Shown here: in pieces, positions 1-7,692 of the stretch
How the letters are laid out: every line of letters starts with the position of its first letter
Position numbering within the stretch: the stretch's first letter is position 1
Source of the DNA: UBA6109 sp035366835
GTDB taxonomy: Bacteria; Desulfobacterota; Syntrophia; Syntrophales; UBA6109
Length of the DNA: 21,919 bases
Assembly (NCBI GenBank): GCA_035366835.1
Contig: DAOSIS010000044.1
Coordinates: 1 to 21,919 of the forward strand
Reading direction: 5' to 3'
Translations under genes and position numbers: made by a program
The notes under the pieces: model-generated
What the model saw: only the letters and a program-made list of their open reading frames with translations
Told to the model about the DNA's origin: nothing
The model's database searches: none

Positions 1-79
1 AAAAGGGGGGAGCGGCGGGCAGATAAAGGAGGAAGCCCGAAAACCCGCCCACCGCTGTGAAAAACCTGCGCTGTTCCAT
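1..79 (-). CDS. Possible 5' end of a further gene, cut by the window edge
   Basis: An open frame begins with ATG at 79 and runs off the left edge after about 26 codons. The visible protein starts MEQRRFFTAVGGFSGFLLYL, a short basic N-terminus followed by a hydrophobic stretch, as in a signal peptide or first membrane segment. A purine-rich AGAGAGAAGA lies 8-18 nt upstream as a weak ribosome binding site. Codons end mostly in G or C like the neighbours. It would lie about 50 bp downstream of the TRAP permease on the same strand. Too little is visible to name it, and it may be chance. Confidence 0.25.
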   Translation of the reverse strand, partial: MEQRRFFTAVGGFSGFLLYLPAAPPF

Positions 80-131
80 CTGTGGATTCTTCTCTCTTCG
101 CAGCCGATGTCCGCACCCTCCCGAAATGCCG

Positions 132-2012
132 CTATTCCGCCGCGACGGGCTCGGCCGCCTTTTTCCTGAACACAGCGAGATTGGTCAGGAGGAAGAGGGC
201 CAGAATGATGAATCCGATGAGGTCCGTCACCAGGCCGGGTTTCACCAAGGCAAGCCCGCCGACGGCGAGCAGAATCCTCCACAGGATGTTCACCTTGGAG
301 CGGTACCAGCCCACCAGAACGATGGAAAACATCCATACCCCGACGAGCGCCGACGCAAAGGACCAAAGGATGTCGTACCACGAGCCGAATCCCAAGAGCG
401 GATTGCCGTAAATGATCATAAAGGGCAGAATGAATCCGGACAGACCGATGCGGAAGGCCTCCAGTCCGGCTTTGAAGGGATCGCAGCCGGCGATTCCCGC
501 CGTCGTGTACGCCGCCAAGGCGACCGGAGGGGTCATGGGCGCGTAGCAGCAGTACATGAAGACGAAGAAATGGGCGACGAGCAGGGGGACCCCCATCTGC
601 ACGAGGCTCGGCGCTGCCGTAACGGCCATGACGATATAACAGGCGGTGGGCGGAAGCCCCATGCCGAGAACGAGCGAAATAATCATGGCGAATATCAGCG
701 CGAGCAGCAGTTTCCCCTGTGCGGCCGTCATCAGGATGTCCGATAGTTTCAGCCCCAGCCCGGTCAGGCCGAGCATTCCGATGATGATTCCAGCGGTCCC
801 GCAGGCCACCGAAACAACCAGGATCTTCCTCGGCGTCACGATCAGGGCGTCGACGAGATCCTTTATCGGCACGCGCAATTCCGGTTTGAAGTAGTTGTAG
901 ACCAGGGTCGTGACGATGATGATCCCCGTGGAAAACAGGGCCGCCCGCAACGGCGAAACCCGCAATACGGCTAGGGAAAAGACGAGGATGGCAAGGGGAA
1001 TGAGAAGACGCAGGCTGTTCATCACGGCGTCTTTTTTCGAAGGGACCTCCGCGTCGGACAGACCCTTCATATGGCCCTTGCGGGCCTCGTTGCCCGCGAC
1101 AAACATCAGGGCGGCGTAGAAGATGATCGACGGGATGATGGCGTGGATGATGATCGTGCTGTACGGAACCCCCGTGATATCGGCCATGATGAAGGCGCCG
1201 GCCCCCATCACGGGCGGCACGAGCGATGCACCGGACGAGGCCACCGCTTCGAAGGCTGCCGCCAGCGTGGGCCGATACCCCACTTTTTTCATCAGTGGAA
1301 TAGTGAAGGCCCCCGTCGTGGCGGCATCCGAAACCGGACTGCCGGAAACCATCCCGACCGTCGCGCTCGAGATGATGGCGATCTTCGCAGGCCCGCCAGC
1401 GAACTTGCCTGTAAAGGCGTTCGCCAAATTGATGAAAAGGGCGCCGACGCCCGACTTTTCCATGAAGGATCCGAAAAGAATGAACAGAAACACGTAGGTC
1501 GCCGCAACGCCGAGCGGCAAACCGAAAATGCCTTCCGTAGACAGGAACATCTGGGAGAGGACACGGTCGATATCCCGCCCGGAGTGACCGAAGGGTTCAG
1601 GCAGGAGGTGTCCCCAGAAACAATAGAGCAGGGAGAAAACCCCCAGCAGCGTCATGGTGTACCCCACCGTCCTGCGCGTTGCCTCGATCAGGATGACGAT
1701 CGTGGCGACGCCGAACAGGTAGTCCAGTTGCGTGGGCTCGCCGACGCGGTACATGAGGTCTTCAAAGCTGACGTACAGGTAAATGCCGCTTGCAATCGTG
1801 ACGAGGATGAGCGGTATGTCGATCAAGAACGTGGCACGGGAGTTCTTCATCGACGGAAAGAACAGAAAGACCAGAACGAGCGTAAACGACAGGTGGATGC
1901 TGCGCTGCAGGAGAGCCGTCATCAGGCCGTAGGTGCTGGTGAAGATCTGAAATCCGGAAAACAGAAGTGAAGCGACGATGATGGCTCCCGCGATTGCCTT
2001 TTTCGTATCCAT
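132..2012 (-). CDS. TRAP transporter fused permease (DctQ-like plus DctM-like), TAXI type
   Basis: Inner-membrane permease of a tripartite ATP-independent periplasmic transporter, which uses an ion gradient to import an organic acid delivered by a periplasmic binding protein. About 626 residues, almost entirely hydrophobic, with many predicted membrane helices. The first ~170 residues correspond to a DctQ-like small subunit and the rest to DctM, the usual '4TM/12TM fusion' of TAXI systems. DctM-like signatures include GTAGIIIGMLGLTG and GMGLPPTACYI. I chose the ATG at 2012 (MDTKKAIAG) because GGGGGGAA sits 4-6 nt upstream; an in-frame ATG at 2066 adds 18 non-hydrophobic residues without a better site. 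It follows the TAXI binding-protein gene by 131 bp, with a hairpin between. The substrate is not readable from the sequence; the MmgE/PrpD and citrate lyase-like neighbours suggest a di- or tricarboxylate. Confidence 0.9.
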   Translation of the reverse strand: MDTKKAIAGAIIVASLLFSGFQIFTSTYGLMTALLQRSIHLSFTLVLVFLFFPSMKNSRATFLIDIPLILVTIASGIYLYVSFEDLMYRVGEPTQLDYLFGVATIVILIEATRRTVGYTMTLLGVFSLLYCFWGHLLPEPFGHSGRDIDRVLSQMFLSTEGIFGLPLGVAATYVFLFILFGSFMEKSGVGALFINLANAFTGKFAGGPAKIAIISSATVGMVSGSPVSDAATTGAFTIPLMKKVGYRPTLAAAFEAVASSGASLVPPVMGAGAFIMADITGVPYSTIIIHAIIPSIIFYAALMFVAGNEARKGHMKGLSDAEVPSKKDAVMNSLRLLIPLAILVFSLAVLRVSPLRAALFSTGIIIVTTLVYNYFKPELRVPIKDLVDALIVTPRKILVVSVACGTAGIIIGMLGLTGLGLKLSDILMTAAQGKLLLALIFAMIISLVLGMGLPPTACYIVMAVTAAPSLVQMGVPLLVAHFFVFMYCCYAPMTPPVALAAYTTAGIAGCDPFKAGLEAFRIGLSGFILPFMIIYGNPLLGFGSWYDILWSFASALVGVWMFSIVLVGWYRSKVNILWRILLAVGGLALVKPGLVTDLIGFIILALFLLTNLAVFRKKAAEPVAAE

Positions 2013-2042
2013 GATTCCCCCCGGAATACATCCGTGTGCGGT

Positions 2043-2078
2043 CCCGCCGGAGCGGTGGTCATACACGCATCCGGCGGG
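2043..2078 (-). repeat. Intercistronic hairpin between TAXI binding protein and permease
   Basis: CCCGCCGG at 2043-2050 and its exact complement CCGGCGGG at 2071-2078 form an 8-bp GC-only stem with a 20-nt loop. It lies between the stop of the binding-protein gene (2144) and the permease start (2012), with no T-tract after it, so it is more likely an mRNA-processing or stabilising element than a terminator. The other TRAP system in this window has a stronger palindrome at the equivalent junction. Confidence 0.55.
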
Positions 2079-2143
2079 GCCGCACGATCTCTACAGGTTC
2101 AGCAAGTACAATTTGTGGAAAAATACCCCTCCTTTGACCGCAT

Positions 2144-3121
2144 TTACTTAATGATCTTCTTCTCCTTGTAGAATTTGACGGCTCCCGGGTGAAGCGGAAC
2201 GATGGTGGATGTCGCGTCTTCAAGCGTGGTTTCCCGGAAAGCGCTGTGGATTTGATCCAAGTCTTTCTTGCGATCAAATACCGTTTTTACAATTTTGTAT
2301 GCGATGTCATCCGACAGATCAGCGCGGCATACGACCAGGGTCTGGACGGAAATGGTCTGGGTATCCTGGTCGACGCCCTTGTAGGTCTTTCCAGGGATGA
2401 TGGACTTGCTCAGAAACGGATAGGCCTTCGATATCGTGGCGATTTCAGCGTCGGAAAACGGAATCAGCCGGATCGGTGTGGTCAGGGCAAGGCTCACCAC
2501 GGCGGGGGCGGGATAGCTCACTCCCAGAAAGGCGGCCGCAACGGTTCCGTCCTGAAGCGCTTCGGCCCCTTCGGTAAAGGAGAGAAACTCCGGGGTGAAA
2601 TCCTTGTACGTGATGCCGAGGGCCTGGAGCAGCATCTTGGTCTTCACCTCCGTGCCGGAACCGGGAGACCCGACGACCACGCGCTTTCCTTTGAGGTCCT
2701 TTACGGTTTTCACGTCGCTTTTTGCCAGGGCCATCAGGTGATGGGGCTGGCTGTACATGTTGAAGAGCGCCCGCACATCGACCTTTTCCTTGAAATGCTT
2801 GGAATTCTTGAAGTCATGAAAAGCCTGATAGAGGACGTCGGCCGAGGTCGTCGCGAGATCGGCCTGCTTCTTGGCGAGAATCTTCATGTTCTCGACGGAT
2901 CCGCCCGTGGATTCCGCCGTCATGTTCAATCCCGGCACGTTTTTGCTCACGACGCTCGCTACGGCTCCGCCGTAAACGTAGAATACCCCCCCTGTTCCCG
3001 CCGTCACGATGGAAAGCCGAGTCGTTTCCGCCGCTGACGCGGACGGAACGCCACAGAGGCCCGCCATTCCGAAAACCATCAGAACTGCCGCTACCACCGC
3101 CATCCACACGCGCTTTTCCAT
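2144..3121 (-). CDS. TAXI family TRAP transporter solute-binding protein
   Basis: Periplasmic substrate-binding protein of the TAXI class, 325 residues, usual for the family. It has a clear signal peptide: basic start (MEKR), hydrophobic core to about residue 25, and an ASA-A cleavage site near residue 30. After it come family-typical segments: LSIVTAGTGGVFYVYGGAVA, ESTGGSVENM, the 'KGKRVVVGSPGSGTEV' segment around residue 150, and a C-terminal LHPGAVKFYKEK. The start at 3121 is supported by AAGGAGGAAG just upstream. It lies 53 bp downstream of the MmgE/PrpD gene and is followed by the fused permease, so the three are probably co-transcribed. TAXI ligands reported for the family include glutamate and other carboxylates; the ligand here is unknown. 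Confidence 0.93.
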   Translation of the reverse strand: MEKRVWMAVVAAVLMVFGMAGLCGVPSASAAETTRLSIVTAGTGGVFYVYGGAVASVVSKNVPGLNMTAESTGGSVENMKILAKKQADLATTSADVLYQAFHDFKNSKHFKEKVDVRALFNMYSQPHHLMALAKSDVKTVKDLKGKRVVVGSPGSGTEVKTKMLLQALGITYKDFTPEFLSFTEGAEALQDGTVAAAFLGVSYPAPAVVSLALTTPIRLIPFSDAEIATISKAYPFLSKSIIPGKTYKGVDQDTQTISVQTLVVCRADLSDDIAYKIVKTVFDRKKDLDQIHSAFRETTLEDATSTIVPLHPGAVKFYKEKKIIK

Positions 3122-3174
3122 GTCTCTTCCTCCTTAGACGTTAATGGAAATCACTGTCTTGCGGCGTCCCCCGC

Positions 3175-4548
3175 TTATGAGGCGACTCGCGCTATGCGTC
3201 TCATCGCCTTTGTCAGGTCCGCCACGTTTCGACGATCCAACGCAAACAAGACCTTCAGAAGCTCATCTGTCACTTTCTCACCGATCCAATTGGTGTTTTG
3301 GCGGAATTTCGACACGATGTCCTCTACAGAAGCTGGATTCTCCGGCTCCCCTTTCGCCAGAGGCACTTCCGCCGATAGATTCCCCCCCCTCTTTGTTCTG
3401 ATGACGATCGTTGCACCGCGTTCCCTCGGATAGGCCTCCGCCCACCGGGGATCGCTCTCCACGGAAATGCGGGAGAAGAGCGATTGGATGTCCCGGTTGA
3501 CGATCGCGGCCTGCGTATAACGGCCCTCGCCCAGATCGCCGAAATAGGCGGCCATTGCCGTGGAATACTGCAGGTTGAACTTGGCGGCCTCCGGTATCCC
3601 CGGCAGGGTATTTTTCCCGCAGAAACTGATGGCCACCGGATAGGTGGCAATCCGGACGGATTCGATGTCATCGAATTTCAAGGCCTTTTCCCTCATGATG
3701 GACAGAACGCCGTCAATCGTGGGATGCGTGTGCCTGCAAGCGGCATGAAACTTCACGTAGTGATCGCAGATGGAGTAATGCTTCCCGAGGTCCTGGAACA
3801 ATTCATCCAGGGTCACCCTGTCCGCCATGGCCCGGAACAAACCGTCCTTTCCTTCCAGGACCGTCGCCGGCCCCTTGGCGCCGCGCTTCGCCAACTGGAC
3901 GGAAAGCACGCCCGCCATCCCGGACTTTCCGGGGTGAAGCGGCTTCATCATGGCGCCGTTGTGCAGGATCTCCATGAGACCGGCGCTCTGCAACCCGGCG
4001 ATTCCCATGGCACTGACCATTTCCTCCTCGTTCAATCCGGCGACGACACCGGCTGCGGCGGAAGCGCCGAATACGCCGATGGTCCCCGTCGTATGGAAAC
4101 CGCGGTTCAAATGGGATGGGTTCATGGCTTTCGCAAGGCGGTTCACGATTTCGCATCCCATGACCACGGACAGGAGAAACGATTTCCCGTCCCGCCCGTG
4201 GGCTTCGGCGCTGGCCAACGCCGCAGGGATGGCCGTAATGCCGGAGTGAAGCCCGCCGTAGCGGTAACCGTCGTCCATATCGAGGGCATGTCCGCTGACC
4301 CCGTTGCCGAGTGCGGCAAAGACCGCCGGGATCTTTTTGTTCGTCCCGAGCAGCGTGGCCTCTTTGGCGCCTCCGAGATTCACGAGGTAATCGATCATGA
4401 TCCGGGGGAAATCCTTGCGAAGACCGGCGATCGAAACCCCGATGAGATCGATAATCAGCATCTTGGCCTGATCGACGACCTCCGCGGGCAGGTCCTCATA
4501 TTTTGCATTGACGAAGTGGTGTGCAAAACGCTGCAGTATGGTTTCCAT
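3175..4548 (-). CDS. MmgE/PrpD family protein (2-methylcitrate dehydratase / cis-aconitate decarboxylase superfamily)
   Basis: Cytosolic enzyme of the MmgE/PrpD fold, which acts on small polycarboxylates: 2-methylcitrate dehydration, cis-aconitate decarboxylation, iminodisuccinate epimerisation. The 457-residue length matches the family. Visible family motifs are GHALDMDDGYRYGG with LHSG (about residues 85-102), RGFHTTGTIGVFGA (about 153-166), MKPLHPGKSGMAG (about 203-215) and ACRHTHPTIDG (about 268-278), which supply the His and Lys residues lining the pocket in this superfamily. I chose ATG 4548 (METILQRF) because AGAGGA precedes it; an upstream ATG at 4638 would add 30 residues unlike the family. 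It sits 332 bp after citF and 53 bp before the TAXI transporter, so its substrate is probably the acid that transporter imports or an intermediate of the CitE/CitF route. The exact reaction cannot be told from sequence. Confidence 0.9.
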   Translation of the reverse strand: METILQRFAHHFVNAKYEDLPAEVVDQAKMLIIDLIGVSIAGLRKDFPRIMIDYLVNLGGAKEATLLGTNKKIPAVFAALGNGVSGHALDMDDGYRYGGLHSGITAIPAALASAEAHGRDGKSFLLSVVMGCEIVNRLAKAMNPSHLNRGFHTTGTIGVFGASAAAGVVAGLNEEEMVSAMGIAGLQSAGLMEILHNGAMMKPLHPGKSGMAGVLSVQLAKRGAKGPATVLEGKDGLFRAMADRVTLDELFQDLGKHYSICDHYVKFHAACRHTHPTIDGVLSIMREKALKFDDIESVRIATYPVAISFCGKNTLPGIPEAAKFNLQYSTAMAAYFGDLGEGRYTQAAIVNRDIQSLFSRISVESDPRWAEAYPRERGATIVIRTKRGGNLSAEVPLAKGEPENPASVEDIVSKFRQNTNWIGEKVTDELLKVLFALDRRNVADLTKAMRRIARVAS

Positions 4549-4644
4549 GATTCGTCCTCTCGCCTTCACATCCCGCGAAAGATTCGAAATTCCCGTAGGT
4601 GGCATCCGGAATCCTTCGGAACGGGCTTCTTCCCGCATTTCCGT

Positions 4645-4860
4645 TTACGGTCCAAGCATCGTCCTCGGCAGCCACAAGACCACCGGCGGGAATGCAATCC
4701 TCAGTGCGAGGACCTTGAAGTTCCTCGTCAGCAATGGGGCCACTCTTCTGAAGATCGCCATCAGCGGAACATTCCTGGCGATGTCAGTTACGACAAACAC
4801 GTTCTTCTCGATATGGCCGGCGAGAAGTCGCCGGCAGATTCTTTCGCGGGCTGTTATCAT
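4645..4860 (-). CDS. Possible small hypothetical protein, 71 residues
   Basis: Open frame starting ATG at 4860, 20 nt after the citF stop, and ending TAA at 4645. The product is basic and hydrophobic (starts MITARERICRRLL, ends WLPRTMLGP), with codons ending mostly in G or C. It has no good ribosome binding site: the sequence before the ATG is GTCCGTCATTGCTC. It runs through the perfect hairpin at 4816-4835, which is unusual for coding sequence. I do not recognise any family. It could be a real small membrane-associated protein, a gene remnant, or a chance frame. Confidence 0.2.
   Translation of the reverse strand: MITARERICRRLLAGHIEKNVFVVTDIARNVPLMAIFRRVAPLLTRNFKVLALRIAFPPVVLWLPRTMLGP
4816..4835 (-). 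repeat. Strong hairpin after citF
   Basis: On the minus strand GCCGGCGA, CTTC, TCGCCGGC form a perfect 8-bp stem with a 4-nt loop, beginning 45 nt after the citF stop codon. The sequence after the stem is CATATCGAG, with no T-run, so this is not a standard intrinsic terminator. It could protect the citF transcript 3' end after processing, or slow read-through into the MmgE/TRAP genes. Confidence 0.5.
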
Positions 4861-4880
4861 GAGCAATGACGGACGCCGCG

Positions 4881-6443
4881 CTATCCTTCGACCACCTCCC
4901 TGACGGAATCGATGACGGTGCCGTCGACCCATTTGACGGCGGCGACGACCTTGTCGCCGAGGGTCGGCTGGGCCGGTTTTCCGCAGATGCGCTCGGCCTC
5001 TTCCTTGAGTTGTTCGATGGGCTTGATCGGCAGGGACGAGCGCTTCACCGCGTCCAGCAGGTCCTGCCGCAGCGGGTTGACGGCGATCCCCCTTTCGGTG
5101 ACGATGACGTCGATCAGTTCCCCCGGGCCGCAGATCGTCGTTACTTCGTCCCGGATGATGGGGACCCTGCCGCGGAACAGCGGGAGGGGCAGGATCGTGC
5201 ACTTGGAGAAAAGGCAGTTCTGCCAGCCCCCGATGCCGTGCAGGAGGTACCCGTCCGAATGCGTCACCACGTTCCCGTTGAATTTCAGGTCCACTTCCGT
5301 CGCCCCCAGGATCACCACGTCCACCATCGAGGCAAAATTCCCCTTGCCGTGGTAGTTGTAGCTCGTAAAGGGGCTCGTCGCCACGTGCTTCGCGTTGTCC
5401 CGCATGGACCGCACGCCGTCCAGGTCGAACGTCTGGCCGTCCAGGATGTATCCCGTGAGGCCCTCTTCCAGCATCTGCACGAGGTACTTGTTGCTCCCGC
5501 CACGCGCAAATCCGCTCTTCATCCCCTTCTTCTTCAGGATCTCCGCGAAGTAGATCCCGATGGACAGCGCCGTCCCCCCCGCGCCCGCCTGAAACGAGAA
5601 TCCGTTCCGGATGATCCCCGCCTCGTCGCAGAATCTCGCCGTCATTTCCGCCAGCAGCAGCCGGTCGGGACTCCGCGTGATCTGCGTCGTCCCCGAAACG
5701 ATCTTTTCCGGTATCCCCACCTGGTCCACCACAACGGTGTAATCCACGTTGCTGCCCTGGATCTGCCATGGAACGCAGGGGAACGGCATCAGGTTGTCCG
5801 TCACCACGATCACCTTGTCGGCGTATTCCGAATCCGCCAACGCAAAATTCAGCGAACCGCAGGCCGTCTTCCCGTAAACCCCGTTCGCATTCCCGAACGC
5901 ATCCGCCGCCGGCGCCGCGATCACCGCGATATCCACGTGCAGCTCCCCGTCCTGGATCGCCTGGTATCTCCCTCCGTGGGACCGCAGAACGCCCATGCCG
6001 GACATCTTCCCCTGGGAGCAGTACCGGCCCAGGTCGCCGTTCATGCTCCCCTCGATATGGTGAACCACCCCGTTCTCCAGGTGCTTGATGATCGGCTTGT
6101 GACAGGGAAAGGATGCCGAGGGCGCCCAGACCAGATTTTTCATCCCCAGTTCCGCGGCGATGTCGAAGATCTGGTTCGCGATCACGTCGCCGTTGCGGAA
6201 ATGATGATGCGTGGAGATCGTCACGCCGTCCCTCAATCCGGCCTTGATCAGCGCCTCCTTCAGCGTTGGAACCAGCTTGTTGCCGTCGGCAGGATAGTCC
6301 GCGCAAGTTGCAATAGGGACGCCGTGGGTCCGACCGGTCGGCCGGTACTTGCCGACACCTTTGTACGCTACAGCCTGACCACCGTTGATCACGGTCGGCA
6401 CCATGCGGCCCACGGCATTTTTTACCATCTTGTCTTTATTCAT
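4881..6443 (-). CDS. citF: Citrate lyase alpha subunit-like CoA/ACP transferase
   Basis: 520 residues, close to the 505-520 of CitF. In citrate lyase this subunit swaps the acetyl group on the acyl carrier for citrate, making citryl-carrier plus acetate. Family features run the whole length: N-terminal NAVGRMVPT, KLVPTLKEAL and TISTHHHFRNGD, central AAPAADAFGNANG, SGTTQITRSPDRLLLAE, and FQAGAGGTALSIGIYF, then RGGSNKYLVQMLEEG and a C-terminal ERGIAVNPLRQDL. The start at 6443 (MNKDKMVKNAVG) has GGAG 8 nt upstream and overlaps the CitD-CitE stop by 8 nt (ATGAATAA), indicating translational coupling; an ATG at 6482 is less likely. The carrier domain encoded just upstream lacks its serine, so this transferase may act on free CoA thioesters. 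That is an inference; the family assignment is firm. Confidence 0.93.
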   Translation of the reverse strand: MNKDKMVKNAVGRMVPTVINGGQAVAYKGVGKYRPTGRTHGVPIATCADYPADGNKLVPTLKEALIKAGLRDGVTISTHHHFRNGDVIANQIFDIAAELGMKNLVWAPSASFPCHKPIIKHLENGVVHHIEGSMNGDLGRYCSQGKMSGMGVLRSHGGRYQAIQDGELHVDIAVIAAPAADAFGNANGVYGKTACGSLNFALADSEYADKVIVVTDNLMPFPCVPWQIQGSNVDYTVVVDQVGIPEKIVSGTTQITRSPDRLLLAEMTARFCDEAGIIRNGFSFQAGAGGTALSIGIYFAEILKKKGMKSGFARGGSNKYLVQMLEEGLTGYILDGQTFDLDGVRSMRDNAKHVATSPFTSYNYHGKGNFASMVDVVILGATEVDLKFNGNVVTHSDGYLLHGIGGWQNCLFSKCTILPLPLFRGRVPIIRDEVTTICGPGELIDVIVTERGIAVNPLRQDLLDAVKRSSLPIKPIEQLKEEAERICGKPAQPTLGDKVVAAVKWVDGTVIDSVREVVEG

Positions 6444-7653
6444 CTTGCGTTCTCCAGTCTTTAGAAAGTTTTCCCAATGCAATGGCCCGGTCGATCGACT
6501 GAACGGCGCGTTTCACCACGGGCGCATCGATCATCTTCGAACCCAGGGCGACAACCCCCAGGCCGCTTTCCTTCGCCTTCTCAAAGACCCGCACGATCGC
6601 CTTGGCTTTCGTAATCTCTTCTTCCTGGGGGGCGAAGCTCTCGTGAATCGGCTTGATCTGGTTCGGGTGAATGCACCCGATCCCCTCGAACCCCATGGAT
6701 TTCGACTTCAGAACCGTCTTCCGCAAACCCTCCTCGTCCTGGAAGTCCGAAAAGACCGAGTCGATCGCCTGAACGCCCGCCGCCCTGCACGCATTGGCCA
6801 GGTAGCTCTTCGCGTATTGGGACTCGAATCCTTCCTTCGTCCTCTGAACGCCCAGATCCGCACAGTAATCTTCCAGACCGATCGCCACGGCCACCACATT
6901 CTCCGCCGACGACGCGATCTCATAGGCCCGGATCACCCCCAGGGCGCTCTCGATGATCGGCATCAGGTAGACATCGCCCTTCAATTTCTTGCCCTTCCGG
7001 ATCGACGCGATCTTTTTGTTCACTTCCTGAACCTGCTCCCGCGATTCGCACTTCGGCAGCAGCACCACGTGGACATTGTGCGGGATAATCTCCTCCAGAT
7101 CGTCCAGACCCCTCGGCAGCTGGTTGATCCTCACCATCCGCTCCGCCCCGTAAAAGTTCACCTGCCGCAGCGCGTTCCGTACCAGCAGCCGCGCTTCGTC
7201 CTTCTTGGCCGGCGCAACCGCATCTTCCAGGTCCAGGATGATCCCGTGCGCCCCGTAGATCCCGGCATTGATCATCATGCCGGGGGTGTTCCCCGGAATG
7301 TAGAGCCGGGAAAAACGCATCCTCTCCGCACTCGAAGAATATCGGTTCTCGGGGATGAACGCCGGAACATAGGCCTTCTCAACCTTTTTCACCTGCCGCA
7401 CACAGGCCTCCAGCCGGGCGGCGATCACGAAGTCGTAGGCGCCGACATCCTCGATCGTCACCGAGGCATGCCTGACGCCGAGATGCACCAGGACCTCCTT
7501 GCACAACTTCTCGATGCTGCCGCCGTAATAAACCCCCACCTTGCTGTCCAGCTGCAACTGAATGCCGCCGCTCTTCGCAAGCTCCAGAGAGATGTAGCAG
7601 TCGTTCTTGACCTTCGGACCCCTGTTCCCCGCAAACGCCTGTTTCTTCTCCAT
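6436..7653 (-). CDS. citE: Citrate lyase CitD-CitE fusion: gamma-like domain plus HpcH/HpaI (beta) lyase domain
   Basis: 405 residues with two parts. Residues 1-95 resemble CitD, the citrate lyase acyl carrier: AFAGNRG at 6-12, IQLQLDSKVG at 31-40, VTIEDVGAYDFVIAARLEA at 65-83. Residues 109-395 are a CitE-type TIM barrel that cleaves a citryl-like thioester: RFSRLYIPGNTPG, Mg-binding DLEDAV at 141-146, RIN at 175-177, KCES at 201-204, IIESALGV at 233-240, CIHPNQI at 327-333 and GSKMIDAPVV at 371-380. CitD and CitE are normally separate. In CitD the phosphoribosyl-dephospho-CoA group is attached to Ser14 in AGTLES; here the matching stretch (residues 9-21) has no serine, the first after the AG motif being S22. 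GAGGA lies 7 nt before the ATG. The gene follows the cytochrome gene by 39 bp and overlaps citF. A citramalyl-CoA or malyl-CoA-type lyase is an alternative role. Confidence 0.9.
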   Translation of the reverse strand: MEKKQAFAGNRGPKVKNDCYISLELAKSGGIQLQLDSKVGVYYGGSIEKLCKEVLVHLGVRHASVTIEDVGAYDFVIAARLEACVRQVKKVEKAYVPAFIPENRYSSSAERMRFSRLYIPGNTPGMMINAGIYGAHGIILDLEDAVAPAKKDEARLLVRNALRQVNFYGAERMVRINQLPRGLDDLEEIIPHNVHVVLLPKCESREQVQEVNKKIASIRKGKKLKGDVYLMPIIESALGVIRAYEIASSAENVVAVAIGLEDYCADLGVQRTKEGFESQYAKSYLANACRAAGVQAIDSVFSDFQDEEGLRKTVLKSKSMGFEGIGCIHPNQIKPIHESFAPQEEEITKAKAIVRVFEKAKESGLGVVALGSKMIDAPVVKRAVQSIDRAIALGKLSKDWRTQDE

Positions 7654-7692
7654 ACGTTATCCTCGTTCCAGTAGTGTAATGGGTTGATCCGA

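Larger units (their letters stand above)
4549..4880. other. 332-bp spacer between citF and the MmgE/PrpD gene
   Basis: The left block is otherwise packed tightly, but this gap holds only a strong hairpin (4816-4835) and a 71-codon minus-strand open frame (4645-4860). I see no convincing sigma-70 promoter for the MmgE/PrpD gene and no T-tract terminator for citF, so read-through from citF is plausible. Confidence 0.6.

Noticed and set aside
5..57. Possible terminator at the left edge (GGCGGG...CCCGCC on the minus strand, then TTTT)
   Set aside because: The loop is about 24 nt, six C residues separate the stem from only four visible T, and the window ends there, so it cannot be judged.
3484..4869. 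Plus-strand open frame of 461 codons opposite the MmgE/PrpD gene
   Set aside because: No motifs, antisense to a gene with conserved catalytic segments.
4645..6306. Long 553-codon minus-strand open frame overlapping citF
   Set aside because: Over 4881-6306 it is an Arg/Gly-rich shadow of citF in another frame; citF has clear family motifs throughout. Only the tail after the citF stop (4645-4860) was kept, as a low-confidence small frame.
4866..6464. Long plus-strand open frame of 532 codons opposite citF
   Set aside because: Arg/His/Asp-rich composition, no recognisable motif, and exactly antisense to citF; an effect of high GC at third positions.
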